From Lachnoclostridium sp. An131 (GTDB taxonomy: Bacteria; Bacillota; Clostridia; Lachnospirales; Lachnospiraceae), in contig NZ_NFLI01000003.1 in the NCBI RefSeq assembly GCF_002160825.1, positions 124,001 through 188,000 of the forward strand: a stretch of 64,000 bases of DNA, given 5' to 3'. The position numbers and the translations under genes are program-made. Of the stretch, positions 25,263-34,076 are shown in pieces (position 1 is the first letter of the stretch; every line of letters starts with the position of its first letter). Below the pieces are notes generated by a model. That model had not been told where the DNA came from. It did no database searches and saw nothing but the letters and a program-made list of their open reading frames with translations.

Positions 25263-26699
25263 TTACCTCTCAAAATTTCCCCGGATATCCTCTGTGGGAG
25301 GCGCAAGGGGATACTGGCCGGTGAAGCATCCAGTGCAGTGCGGCAGGCCGCCAATCATCTCTCCAAGCCGCTCTACCCGCAGATAAGCCAGGGAATCGGC
25401 CCCTATCACCTGGCGGATCTCCTCCACGCTCCGGTTGTAGGCAAGAAGCTGTTCTCTGGCCGGCACATCCGTCCCGAAATAGCAGGGATACAGAAACGGC
25501 GGCGAGCTGACCCGCATATGGACCTCCTCTGCTCCCGCTTCCCGAAGCATTTTCACAATACGTCCGCTGGTCGTTCCCCTTACAATCGAATCGTCAATCA
25601 TAATGACCCGTTTTCCCTTCACAGCCTCGCTCAGCACGTTCAGCTTAACCTTCACGCTGGACTCCCGGCTGCTCTGGCCGGGCTTGATAAAGGTACGCCC
25701 CACATAGCCGTTCTTTACAAAGGCCGTTCCGTATGGAATTCCCGACTCCAGGGAATACCCGAGGGCCGCCGCGTTGCCGGATTCAGGCACTCCTACCACC
25801 AGGTCCGCCTCCACCGGCGAATCTGCAGCCAGATACCTTCCTGCCAGAATCCGGGACTGGTAGACGCTGACGCCGTCGAAATGGCTGTCTGGCCTCGCAA
25901 AATAAATGTACTCAAAGATACACCGGGCCTCCTGCTCTCTGGGCAGGCAGTGGCTTTTATCGGACCGGATGCCGTCCGGCGTAATCGTCACGATCTCGCC
26001 CGGCTCCACATCCCGCACAAGCTCTGCCCCTATAGTCTCCAGCGCACAGGTCTCCGAGGCCAGGATATAGGCGTGATCCCGTTTTCCGATACACAGAGGC
26101 CGGAAGCCAAAGGGATCTCTGGCCCCTATCAGCTTCCGCGGCGACATGACAATCAGGGAGTAGGCTCCCTTGATTTTGTCCATCGCCCTGGATACTGCTT
26201 CCTCCGCAGACGCTGACCGTACACGCTCCCGCGCGATGTGATAGGCGATCACCTCAGAGTCTATCGTCGTCTGAAAGATCGCTCCTGTGTATTCCAGCTC
26301 CCGCCGAAGCTCCGGCGCATTGATCAGGTTCCCGTTGTGCGCCAGCCCCAGCGTTCCTTTGATATAATTCAACACGAGCGGCTGTGCATTCTCCCGTGTA
26401 CTGCTGCCCGCTGTCGAATACCGCGTATGACCAAGCCCTATATCTCCCTTTAAGCCCGTAAGCACCTCCGGCGTGAAGACCTCGTTTACAAGCCCCATTC
26501 CCTTATGGCTTTTCACGATTCCCTTCGGTCCTCTCGTGTCGCTGACTGCGATTCCGCAGCTTTCCTGCCCTCTGTGCTGCAGGGCAAACAACCCATAATA
26601 AATCGTAGAAGCTATATCGTTTCCGTCAAAGTCGTAAATACCAAAGACTCCGCATTCCTCTCCAAGCTTCTCCTCTTCCTCAAACTGCTTATGAATCAT
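25263..26699 (-). CDS. purF: Amidophosphoribosyltransferase
   Basis: This 478-aa enzyme makes phosphoribosylamine from PRPP and glutamine, the first step of purine synthesis. A 15-residue propeptide precedes the catalytic Cys in GEECGVFGIYD (Cys16). The glutaminase domain follows (HRGQESCGIAV, GHTRYSTAG), then the PRPP loop VIMIDDSIVRGTTSGR. Cysteines near the C-terminus (PHCTGCFTG and earlier PCYFG) fit the Fe-S cluster form found in Bacillus-type enzymes. It lies between purC and purB; a hairpin in the purC-purF gap might process the mRNA. Confidence 0.97.
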   Translation of the reverse strand: MIHKQFEEEEKLGEECGVFGIYDFDGNDIASTIYYGLFALQHRGQESCGIAVSDTRGPKGIVKSHKGMGLVNEVFTPEVLTGLKGDIGLGHTRYSTAGSSTRENAQPLVLNYIKGTLGLAHNGNLINAPELRRELEYTGAIFQTTIDSEVIAYHIARERVRSASAEEAVSRAMDKIKGAYSLIVMSPRKLIGARDPFGFRPLCIGKRDHAYILASETCALETIGAELVRDVEPGEIVTITPDGIRSDKSHCLPREQEARCIFEYIYFARPDSHFDGVSVYQSRILAGRYLAADSPVEADLVVGVPESGNAAALGYSLESGIPYGTAFVKNGYVGRTFIKPGQSSRESSVKVKLNVLSEAVKGKRVIMIDDSIVRGTTSGRIVKMLREAGAEEVHMRVSSPPFLYPCYFGTDVPAREQLLAYNRSVEEIRQVIGADSLAYLRVERLGEMIGGLPHCTGCFTGQYPLAPPTEDIRGNFER

Positions 26700-26715
26700 A
26701 CGCTCGCTCTTTCCT

Positions 26716-26760
26716 TTATGAAATTTTTCTACGGCAGCCCTGTGAGACAGGAGCTGCCGC
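26716..26760 (-). repeat. Hairpin in the purC-purF gap
   Basis: On the minus strand CGGCAGCTCCTGT and ACAGGGCTGCCG form a stem with a tiny loop, just before the purF ribosome binding site. It has no T-run, so it is not a standard terminator. It may be a processing or stability element between the two cistrons. Confidence 0.5.
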
Positions 26761-26792
26761 TGTCTGTCCGGTTTTTTGTACCGCAGCCCGCT

Positions 26793-27497
26793 TTACAGGC
26801 CCAGACGATGGAACACCTCGTTGTAGGCTTCCTCTACATTTCCCAGATCTCTGCGGAAACGGTCCTTATCCAGCTTCTCATTGGTATTGATATCCCAGAA
26901 TCGGCAGGTATCCGGAGAAGTCTCGTCCGCCAGAATAATCTGTCCCTTATAGCGGCCAAACTCAATCTTGAAGTCGATAAGCTTGATGCCTGCATTTGCA
27001 AAATAAGCCTTGTAAACCTCATTGATCTTAAAGGCATACTTCGTGATCGTATCGATCTCCTCGCGGGTAGCCAGTCCCAGCGCGATTGCAAAATAATCAT
27101 TGATCAACGGATCACCCAGCTCGTCATTTTTGTAGCTGAACTCCAGAGTCGGCTCCTTGAACTCGGTTCCCTCCGGAACGCCCAGGCGCTTGGAAAAGCT
27201 TCCTGCTGCCACGTTGCGGACAATCACCTCAAGAGGAACGATTTCCACCTTCTTAACTGCGGTCTCCCGGTCGCTGAGCTCCTCAATAAAATGCGTCGGG
27301 ATTCCTTCCTTCTCAAGGAGCTGGAATACATGGTTCGTCATGCGGTTGTTGATCACACCCTTGCCCTGAATCGTACCCTTTTTCTGTCCGTTGAACGCAG
27401 TCGCGTCGTCTTTATAATCAACAATTAAAACGTCCGGATCGTCAGTTGTATAAACCTTCTTTGCTTTTCCTTCATACAGTAAATCCAATTTTTTCAT
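26793..27497 (-). CDS. purC: Phosphoribosylaminoimidazole-succinocarboxamide synthase
   Basis: This 234-aa ATP-dependent ligase joins CAIR and aspartate to SAICAR. Family blocks are [17 protein letters not shown] at the N-terminus, then [28 protein letters not shown] and [20 protein letters not shown], with SPDTCRFWD near the C-terminus. ATG at 27497 has AGGA just upstream. It is the first purine gene after a strong promoter at 27574-27602 and is followed by purF and purB. Confidence 0.97.
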   Translation of the reverse strand: MKKLDLLYEGKAKKVYTTDDPDVLIVDYKDDATAFNGQKKGTIQGKGVINNRMTNHVFQLLEKEGIPTHFIEELSDRETAVKKVEIVPLEVIVRNVAAGSFSKRLGVPEGTEFKEPTLEFSYKNDELGDPLINDYFAIALGLATREEIDTITKYAFKINEVYKAYFANAGIKLIDFKIEFGRYKGQIILADETSPDTCRFWDINTNEKLDKDRFRRDLGNVEEAYNEVFHRLGL

Positions 27498-27573
27498 CTT
27501 CCTACCGTCCTTTTCTGGTTTTAATCAAAAGCCTGGCGCCTCCCATCTGCCTGCAAGGCGCTGTTACGTAAAA

Positions 27574-27602
27574 ATTATATACTAAGATTTTTTGAAAAGC
27601 AA
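27574..27602 (-). promoter_or_regulatory. Promoter of the purC-purF-purB cluster
   Basis: On the minus strand TTGCTT (27602-27597), a 17-base spacer and TATAAT (27579-27574). The ~70-base leader contains a small GCGCCT/AGGCGC hairpin. I see no purine riboswitch core and no clear PurR box. Confidence 0.75.
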
Positions 27603-27665
27603 GGAGGCCGCGCGGGATTCTTATAATATATTCTAATCGTTATTCTGCGGCAGGGCTTATAGGAC

Positions 27666-27694
27666 TTGACAGTTTTGGTTTTTAAATTTACAGT
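27666..27694 (+). promoter_or_regulatory. Candidate promoter of the Gfo/Idh/MocA gene
   Basis: TTGACA (27666-27671), a 17-base spacer and TACAGT (27689-27694). It is divergent from the purC promoter and lies about 80 bases before the oxidoreductase start. Confidence 0.55.
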
Positions 27695-27775
27695 TAAACC
27701 AGTATTCGGTATGATACCCTGGCTGGCCAGAGGGGCTTCCTCTTATGCCTGCGCAGCACAGAAAGGAGTTGTCCC

Positions 27776-28768
27776 ATGAAGCTTCGAATTGGAATTTTAA
27801 GCACCGCCTCCATCGTCCCCCGCCTGATCGGCGCGGTCCGCGCCGCAGAAGGCGCCAGCAGCCTGGAGGGCTGCACGGTCTCGGCTGTCGCGTCGCGCAG
27901 CCTGGAAAATGCCCGCCGGAAAGCCGAGCTCTGGAATATCCCCAGGTCCTTTGGCAGCTATGAGGAGCTGATCCACTCCGGAGAAGCCGATATCATCTAC
28001 ATCGCGACCATCAACAGCGAGCATTACCGCTATGCCCGGCTGGCCCTGGAGGCCGGCAGGCATGTGCTCTGCGAAAAGCCCTTTACGCTGGACGCCGCCC
28101 AGGCCAGAGAGCTGTTTGCGCTGGCACGAGAAAAGGGGCTCTTCCTTATGGAAATGCAGAAGTGCGTCTTTCTCCCTGTGATTCAGAGGCTGAAAGGACT
28201 GATCCGGGCAGGAGAATTCGGACGTATCGTAATGGCAGACTTCTCCAGCTCCTTTTCCTCCTCGTACAACAGCTGGCTCTTCGACGCAGAAAAGGGCGGC
28301 GGTCCGCTCTACAGCAACGCCAGCTACAGCCTGCACCTCATGCAGTACCTTCTGGACTGCTATGCAGCCGAATGGACAGGCCTCTGCTCGCCCAGCGGGA
28401 CAGGCGTGGAAACACAGTTTTCAGCTGTCCTGCGGATGGAGGACGGCACACTTTTCACCAACAAGACAAGCACGCTGGCTGATACCCTTCATACCGGTTA
28501 TATCTACGGGGAAAAGGGCTGGATCGAGATCCCGGACTACTGGAAGGCGCGAAAGGCCATCCTTCATTACAGAGACCGCGCGCAGCACCCGGAGCCTGTG
28601 GTTCTGGAGGAGCCCTGCGAATATGAGCTGATGTACGAGGTTCTGCACGCAGAGCAGTGTATCCGCTCCGGGCTTATGGAAAGCCCTGTCATGACGGAGG
28701 AAATGACGGTCCGTTCTGTGGAGGTACTGACTGGCCTGCATGAGCTGTGGAACCCGGCCTCTCTCTAA
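27776..28768 (+). CDS. Gfo/Idh/MocA family oxidoreductase
   Basis: This 330-aa NAD(P)-dependent dehydrogenase has an N-terminal Rossmann fold (LRIGILSTASIVPRLIGAV), the family motif CEKPFTLDAAQ near residue 100, and a C-terminal dimerisation sheet. Substrates in the family are sugars, inositols and dipyrromethene-like compounds; nothing here shows which. ATG at 27776 has AAAGGAG 7 bases upstream. It is one of only two plus-strand chromosomal genes before the cot cluster, followed 26 bases later by an HD protein, so the two are probably a small operon. Confidence 0.93.
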   Translation: MKLRIGILSTASIVPRLIGAVRAAEGASSLEGCTVSAVASRSLENARRKAELWNIPRSFGSYEELIHSGEADIIYIATINSEHYRYARLALEAGRHVLCEKPFTLDAAQARELFALAREKGLFLMEMQKCVFLPVIQRLKGLIRAGEFGRIVMADFSSSFSSSYNSWLFDAEKGGGPLYSNASYSLHLMQYLLDCYAAEWTGLCSPSGTGVETQFSAVLRMEDGTLFTNKTSTLADTLHTGYIYGEKGWIEIPDYWKARKAILHYRDRAQHPEPVVLEEPCEYELMYEVLHAEQCIRSGLMESPVMTEEMTVRSVEVLTGLHELWNPASL

Positions 28769-28794
28769 ATTCATTTTATGAAAGGAAACCCGCC

Positions 28795-29289
28795 ATGAGG
28801 GAAATCATCTATCACAGGGCTCTTCTGAAATATGGAGCTGACATTCTGTATTCGCCGGGCATGCAGCTGGAAAAGGAGTTTCTCCAGCACGGAGATGTGT
28901 CTGTCTTTGCGCACTCTGTCGCGGCAGCCTGTACCTGCCTCCTGTTCGCCCGGCTCCTCCGCAAATACCTGAAAATCCGACTGAACGAACGCGCCCTGGT
29001 CCGGGGCGCTCTTCTGCACGATTATTTTCTCTATGACTGGCATGTGCCAGACAAAAGCCACCGGCTTCACGGCTTTTTCCACGCCCGCCGGGCTCTGCAG
29101 AATGCCTCCCGCGATTTTGCTCTGGGAAAAATCGAGCAGGATATGATCGCAAAGCACATGTTCCCCCTCAATCTCCGGCCTCCTGCCTGCCGGGAGAGCG
29201 TCGTCCTCTGCATCGCGGATAAGCTCTGCGCTGCGGACGAGACCCTGACCGCCAGAAGCCGGTACCAGAAGATCAGCAGGCGGTACTGA
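28795..29289 (+). CDS. HD-domain phosphohydrolase
   Basis: A 164-aa protein from MREIIYHRALLKYG with AAAGGAAA upstream. The metal-binding HD pattern is visible as VFAHSVAAA, then ALLHDYFLYDWH, with later His residues (RLHGFFHARRA) and IADKLCAADET near the C-terminus. HD proteins of this size hydrolyse nucleotides or phosphate esters, but the substrate is not known. It follows the oxidoreductase gene and ends before a strong bidirectional terminator. Confidence 0.88.
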   Translation: MREIIYHRALLKYGADILYSPGMQLEKEFLQHGDVSVFAHSVAAACTCLLFARLLRKYLKIRLNERALVRGALLHDYFLYDWHVPDKSHRLHGFFHARRALQNASRDFALGKIEQDMIAKHMFPLNLRPPACRESVVLCIADKLCAADETLTARSRYQKISRRY

Positions 29290-29347
29290 ACAGGGCTTTT
29301 GAGATGAGGACTATACATATGCAGGCCTGAGACAGCTCTGAAAAATC

Positions 29348-29397
29348 GAGGGCGCCGCCCAATCATCATCTAATCTTGATGATTGGGCGGCGCCCTC
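29348..29397. terminator. Bidirectional terminator, 21-bp perfect stem
   Basis: The arms 29348-29368 and 29377-29397 are perfect complements (G+C-rich GGGCGCCGCCC core) around an 8-base loop. It separates the plus-strand HD gene from the convergent minus-strand cation ATPase. There is no long T-run on either side, so it may act as a 3' end stabiliser as well. Confidence 0.75.
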
Positions 29398-29431
29398 TGC
29401 AAATCTGCAAAGCAGCCTTTCGCCGCTTTCT

Positions 29432-32071
29432 TTACGCGTTCTTCTCAACCTTTCTCTGGACAGCCTTCACAATCTCCATAATCGGAATGATCAGAATCGC
29501 AAGTCCCAGAGCAATCGCGTACTCATTCAGATCAATCGGTGTGAACTGGAACGCTGCCGCGATGAAGGGCACCTCGATCACGACGGTCGTCAGGATCAGG
29601 GACACAATCATGGCTCCATAGAGGAACTTATTGTGATTGGTCAGCTTGAAGATGGAGCCACGGCGGCTTCTCATATTCAGGGAATGGCAGATCTCCACCA
29701 TAGACAGCGTCAGGAATGCCATCGTCGTTCCGTCCGGGCTGTTCACAAACTCCCATACACCGCTCTCAATGTAATGGCCCAGCAGGTAGGAAATCATTAC
29801 CAGGATGGTTACAATCAGGCCCTGGAAGAATACGTCAAAGCCCATGCCTCCTGCAAAGATGCCTTCCTTCGGGTCACGGGGCTTACGCTTCATGATATCT
29901 GCCTCGCTCTTCTCCATTCCAAGAGCCAGAGCCGGGAAGCAGTCCGTAATCAGGTTGATCCAGAGCAGATGTACCGGCTCCAGAATCGTAAAGCCAATCA
30001 GGGTCGCGAAGAAGATCGCCAGCACCTCGGCCAGATTGGAGGCCAGCAGGAACTGAATGGCTTTCCGGATATTCGCATAGATCCGGCGGCCTTCCTCTAC
30101 CGCCGATACGATAGTCGCAAAGTTGTCGTCAGCCAGAACCATGTCTGCTACGTTCTTCGTTACGTCGGTGCCGGTAATCCCCATGCCGACGCCGATATCC
30201 GCACTCTTGATGGAGGGCGCGTCATTTACGCCGTCTCCAGTCATGGCGGTAATCATGCCCTTTGCCTTCCATCCCTTTACGATGCGGACCTTATGCTCCG
30301 GCTGCACACGGGCGTATACGGAAAATTCCTCAATCCGGCTGTTGAATTCCTCGTCACTGATCTCGTCAAGCTGCGCTCCCGTGATCGCCTGATCCGGGCT
30401 GGAGATAATGCCAAGCTCCATACCAATAGCCACTGCCGTATCCTTGTGGTCGCCGGTAATCATAATCGGCCGGATGCCGGCCTCGCGGCATTCTACAATC
30501 GCAGCCTTTACCTCCGGACGCACCGGGTCGATCATACCGGAAAGTCCCACATAAGTCAGCTCCTGCTCCAGAAACTCAGGCTCTGTATTTGCAGGAACCG
30601 CATCCCAGTCTCTCCTTGCGCAGCAAAGCACGCGGAGAGCCTTGTCAGCCATAGCCTTGTTGGAGGCCAGAATGGAAGCACGCACTTCTTCTGTCATAGG
30701 CACCCGTTGTCCGCCCTGCACTGCATAGGTACAGCGTTTCAGCACCTCATCCGGCGCTCCCTTTGTATATTGAATGATCCTTCCGTCCTTTGTCTGATGA
30801 ACGGTAGACATCATCTTACGCATGGAATCGAAGGGCGCCTCTCCCACACGGGGATACTCCTCCTTCAGCTGCGTCTTCTCATATCCATTCTTTGCGGCGT
30901 CATTGACAAGGGCGCACTCCGTAGGCTCTCCTACTGCCTGGCCGCTCTCCGCGTCCCACTCAGCATCGGAGCAGAGCGCCATGCCAATCTCCAGCTCCTT
31001 CTCATCGTCCGCCACATGCTCTACGACGGTCATCTTGTTCTGGGTCAGCGTACCTGTCTTATCGGAGCAGATAATCTGCGTACATCCCAGAGTCTCCACT
31101 GCTGTCAGCTTTCGGATGATCGCATTCCGTTTTGACATGTTTGTCACACCGATGGAGAGCACGATAGTCACTACAGCCGCCAGTCCTTCCGGGATAGCTG
31201 CCACTGCCAGAGAAACGGCTACCATAAAGGTGTCAAGAATCGCATCGCCACTGATTCCGGATCTTAAGAGTCCCACTGCAAAGATAACTACACAGATGCC
31301 TACTACCAGCACAGTCAGGATTTTGCTGAGCTGGTTCAGCTTCAGCTGCAGCGGAGTCTCCTCGTCCTTGGCCTGAGCCAGCGCAGAAGCAATCTTACCC
31401 ATTTCTGTATTCATCCCGGTTCCGGTAATGACTGCCTTGCCGCGGCCGTACACCACGGTGGAGCCCATATAAACCATGTTCTTGCGGTCTCCAAGGGGAA
31501 TATCCTTTTGTTCCTCAAGCTGAAGCAGGCCCACCAGCTTGTTAACCGGAACAGACTCACCGGTCAGAGCCGCCTCTTCAATCTTCATGCTGGCACATTC
31601 TATGATACGGCCGTCTGCCGGAACCGCATCACCGGCCTCAAGCACAACGACATCTCCGGGAACCAGCTCTTCACTCTTTAAGGTAACAACCCTTCCGTCA
31701 CGCATCACCTTACTGGTCGCCGCCGCGATCTCCTGCAGAGCCGCAATGGCTGCCTCGGCCTTGCTCTCCTGCACGACGCCGAGAACCGCATTGATGATAA
31801 CCACGGCCATGATGATGATAACGTCCGCAAAGGACTCTCCCTCATAAGCCGCTGTGATACCTGAAATGACAGCCGCTACGATCAGGATAATGATCATCGG
31901 GTCTGCCAGCTCATTCAAAAACCGCTTCAGCAGGGAATCCTTCTTCCCTTCCTCCAGACGGTTTCTTCCAAATTCGGCAAGCCTTTTTTCGGCCTCCTGG
32001 GAGCTCAGGCCTTCTTCCGAAGAATTCTGCTCCTTCAATACCTCTTCAACGCTTTCCAGATACTCTTTCAC
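29432..32071 (-). CDS. Calcium-type P-type cation-transporting ATPase
   Basis: This 879-aa P2A-type membrane pump has an N-terminal cation ATPase domain (KRLAEFGRNRLEEGKK) and paired membrane helices (MIIILIVAAVISG). The actuator motif TGES is in EEAALTGESVPV. The phosphorylation motif CSDKTGTLTQNK is followed by the hinge TGDGVNDAPS and six C-terminal helices. The pattern resembles Ca2+ ATPases of the PMR1/LMCA1 group. The start is a GTG at 32071 (VKEYLESVEEVL) with AGGAGG 4 bases upstream; the frame extends 32 codons further without a ribosome binding site. It is a single gene with a clear promoter. Confidence 0.94.
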   Translation of the reverse strand: MKEYLESVEEVLKEQNSSEEGLSSQEAEKRLAEFGRNRLEEGKKDSLLKRFLNELADPMIIILIVAAVISGITAAYEGESFADVIIIMAVVIINAVLGVVQESKAEAAIAALQEIAAATSKVMRDGRVVTLKSEELVPGDVVVLEAGDAVPADGRIIECASMKIEEAALTGESVPVNKLVGLLQLEEQKDIPLGDRKNMVYMGSTVVYGRGKAVITGTGMNTEMGKIASALAQAKDEETPLQLKLNQLSKILTVLVVGICVVIFAVGLLRSGISGDAILDTFMVAVSLAVAAIPEGLAAVVTIVLSIGVTNMSKRNAIIRKLTAVETLGCTQIICSDKTGTLTQNKMTVVEHVADDEKELEIGMALCSDAEWDAESGQAVGEPTECALVNDAAKNGYEKTQLKEEYPRVGEAPFDSMRKMMSTVHQTKDGRIIQYTKGAPDEVLKRCTYAVQGGQRVPMTEEVRASILASNKAMADKALRVLCCARRDWDAVPANTEPEFLEQELTYVGLSGMIDPVRPEVKAAIVECREAGIRPIMITGDHKDTAVAIGMELGIISSPDQAITGAQLDEISDEEFNSRIEEFSVYARVQPEHKVRIVKGWKAKGMITAMTGDGVNDAPSIKSADIGVGMGITGTDVTKNVADMVLADDNFATIVSAVEEGRRIYANIRKAIQFLLASNLAEVLAIFFATLIGFTILEPVHLLWINLITDCFPALALGMEKSEADIMKRKPRDPKEGIFAGGMGFDVFFQGLIVTILVMISYLLGHYIESGVWEFVNSPDGTTMAFLTLSMVEICHSLNMRSRRGSIFKLTNHNKFLYGAMIVSLILTTVVIEVPFIAAAFQFTPIDLNEYAIALGLAILIIPIMEIVKAVQRKVEKNA

Positions 32072-32172
32072 GTTTCCTCCTATCCGGACGTTTTCACGTC
32101 TCGTTTTCTCCTGTCCTCTGCCGCCTGCCTCTGCGCCGTCCGGCAGCAGCACGCAGCATCGGCACATTTTTT

Positions 32173-32202
32173 ATCATATCATTTATTATCCATTTTGTCC
32201 AA
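32173..32202 (-). promoter_or_regulatory. Promoter of the P-type ATPase gene
   Basis: On the minus strand TTGGAC (32202-32197), an 18-base spacer and TATGAT (32178-32173). The 5' leader is about 95 bases. The remaining ~300 bases up to the DUF6472 gene hold only a terminator and no supported frame. Confidence 0.7.
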
Positions 32203-32303
32203 CATCTGCCGTCTTATGTAGCAAAAAATGGCGGCGGACGCTTGACAGGCTTTCTGCCGCTCTCTTTATAATTCACCTTATCCCTCCTTTATCTCTATGC
32301 AAC

Positions 32304-32344
32304 AAAAAAGACCTATCCACAAGAAATTTCCTGCAGATAAGTCT
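32304..32344 (-). terminator. Terminator after the mutS-mutL-GT2-DUF6472 genes
   Basis: On the minus strand AGACTTATCTGCAGGAAA pairs (with G-T pairs) with TTTCTTGTGGATAGGTCT and is followed by TTTTTTG. It lies about 170 bases after the DUF6472 stop. Confidence 0.75.
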
Positions 32345-32512
32345 CGCTGTTTCAAACAAAACCAGGCTGTCCGGGCCATGAATGTTGATTCTGTCACGCC
32401 AAAGGCGCCAACTACTCCCTTATGCTTTTCCTTATATGCTTTTTACTGTTTTCTTATCTTACTCTACTTTTTCCGGAAAAGCAAGGCTTTTATATTTTTT
32501 TAATATTTTTCT

Positions 32513-32710
32513 TTACATCTGCTTTCTCACAATCCGGTACTCATCTCCATACTGGAAATACGGACAGGCATGGAAATTCCCCTGGAGAAAAAGCCGCATC
32601 TCATCCTCATCCAGATCCATCTCGCAGACATAATAGCCATAATCCTCATCATAGACATAATTGCCGCAAAATTCACAGTTCGCGGCTTTTTTCTTCTCTC
32701 CTGCCATCAT
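32513..32710 (-). CDS. DUF6472 family small Cys-containing protein
   Basis: A 65-aa protein with NCEFCGNYVYDEDYGYYVC, then ACPYFQYGDEY, so four Cys that could bind a metal. The sequence matches the DUF6472 family of Lachnospiraceae; its function is unknown. Two adjacent ATGs (32710, 32707) follow GGGGAGG and overlap the stop of the glycosyltransferase gene, so it is translationally coupled to it. Confidence 0.8.
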   Translation of the reverse strand: MMAGEKKKAANCEFCGNYVYDEDYGYYVCEMDLDEDEMRLFLQGNFHACPYFQYGDEYRIVRKQM

Positions 32711-34065
32711 GCATTCCTCCCCGGGTACAGAATCCTCTGCATGTTTCTCTTCATCTTTTCCGACAGCCGTGTATATTGGATCAATTCCTCCTCGTCAAAG
32801 CCGCCGAACCTGGCGTCATCGAAATCCCGCTCCACCAGGGAAAGCTCCTCCAGGACCGGATCTGCCGCCGGAAGAAAGGTAATCCGGTATTTCTTTCCTT
32901 TTTCCTCCTTCCCGTTTTTCTCCTCCTGCTTCTGCGCGGTCAGATCCTCCTGCTTAATCAGCCCCCGCATAGCAAGGCGCTGGAGAAGCATCGTAAGCGT
33001 CCTCCGGGGCAGCCCGGCAAAATCCGCCAGCTCCCGCCTGTTTACAATTTCTCCTGAATGGCTCAGACACAAAAGAAGGGCGGCTTCCTGAACTGTCAGA
33101 TCATTTTTCAGGGCGGCCACCTCCAGGTAGCGTTCCAGCAGCTTTCTCTCACGGTAAATCTCCGACAGCAGTCCCTCTCCCGCAATGGCCTCAGCGCTGA
33201 CGCCGCTGCGCTCGTCGCCAAGCCTTTTTGTCCCCGGAAGGAACGGAATTCCGACAGTTCCGTCTCCCGCAGCGTCTACCAGAAAGCGGTACACCTGCAG
33301 ACGCTTTTTTTCGTATTCCTCCTCGTCCAGCACTTCTTTATAGAAGCTGTGGTAATACTCAAATACCGTCAGCTTCATCTGGATTGTTTTTGCGATGCTG
33401 TTTCCCTGGCTGACCAGGGAGCCCTTCCGTTTGACATAGTAATAAACCGGCGCGCGCAGCGAGCAGAATCTCTCCGCATAACGGATATATTCCAGATTAA
33501 ACATGAAATCCTCGCACCAGCTGATAGCGGTATTCATCCGGAGCCTGTGAGCCTGTACGAGCTCCCTGCGGTACAGCTTGTTCCAGAGCACGCCGTAATA
33601 AAAATCAGCCGGATTTTCCATCATATGGGCCGCAAACTGTTCCCTGGTCAGCACTCCGTCCTCTTCTATATCTCCCTTCTGGGAGACACGCTCGCCTGCC
33701 ACCCGGTAAAAATCGGAAATGACCAGATCGCATTCCTCTTCCTCCGCAATGCGCACCAGAAGCTTGGTCGCATCCGGCGTAATCCAGTCGTCGCTGTCCA
33801 CGAACTGCAGCCAGGTTCCCCTTGCATTGTCGATCGCCATATTGCGCGCCGCTGACACGCCTTCATTTTCCTTATGGATTACACGGACGCGGGCATCCTT
33901 CGCGCCATACTCGTCACAGATAGCTGCTGAGCCATCCCGGCTTCCGTCGTCAATCAGCAGCAGCTCAAAATCCGTATATTCCTGCCCCAGAATGCTTTCT
34001 ACGCAGCGGCGCAGATACTGCTGCGCGTTATAAACCGGAATAATGATAGAAACGGTCGGATTCAT
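32707..34065 (-). CDS. Family 2 glycosyltransferase with C-terminal winged-helix-like region
   Basis: This 452-aa protein has a GT-A domain: VSIIIPVYNAQQYLRRCVESI at the N-terminus, DDGSRDGSA, and the DxD motif in FVDSDDWITPD. It would transfer a sugar from a nucleotide donor. From about residue 315 the sequence changes to LTVQEAALLLCLSHSGEIVNRRELADFAGLPRRTLTMLLQRLAMRGLIKQE, which reads like a MarR-type winged helix followed by a Lys/Glu-rich linker and a helical tail. That combination in one chain is unusual. ATG at 34065 has AAGGAGAG upstream, 12 bases after mutL. Confidence 0.88.
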   Translation of the reverse strand: MNPTVSIIIPVYNAQQYLRRCVESILGQEYTDFELLLIDDGSRDGSAAICDEYGAKDARVRVIHKENEGVSAARNMAIDNARGTWLQFVDSDDWITPDATKLLVRIAEEEECDLVISDFYRVAGERVSQKGDIEEDGVLTREQFAAHMMENPADFYYGVLWNKLYRRELVQAHRLRMNTAISWCEDFMFNLEYIRYAERFCSLRAPVYYYVKRKGSLVSQGNSIAKTIQMKLTVFEYYHSFYKEVLDEEEYEKKRLQVYRFLVDAAGDGTVGIPFLPGTKRLGDERSGVSAEAIAGEGLLSEIYRERKLLERYLEVAALKNDLTVQEAALLLCLSHSGEIVNRRELADFAGLPRRTLTMLLQRLAMRGLIKQEDLTAQKQEEKNGKEEKGKKYRITFLPAADPVLEELSLVERDFDDARFGGFDEEELIQYTRLSEKMKRNMQRILYPGRNA

Positions 34066-34076
34066 ACCCTCTCTCC

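Noticed and set aside
27498-27775. Purine riboswitch upstream of purC
   Set aside because: The leader is only about 70 bases and lacks the three-way-junction core and a terminator/antiterminator pair.
29633-31135. A 500-codon plus-strand frame over the P-type ATPase gene
   Set aside because: Antisense to a gene with all P-type motifs; no ribosome binding site or family resemblance.
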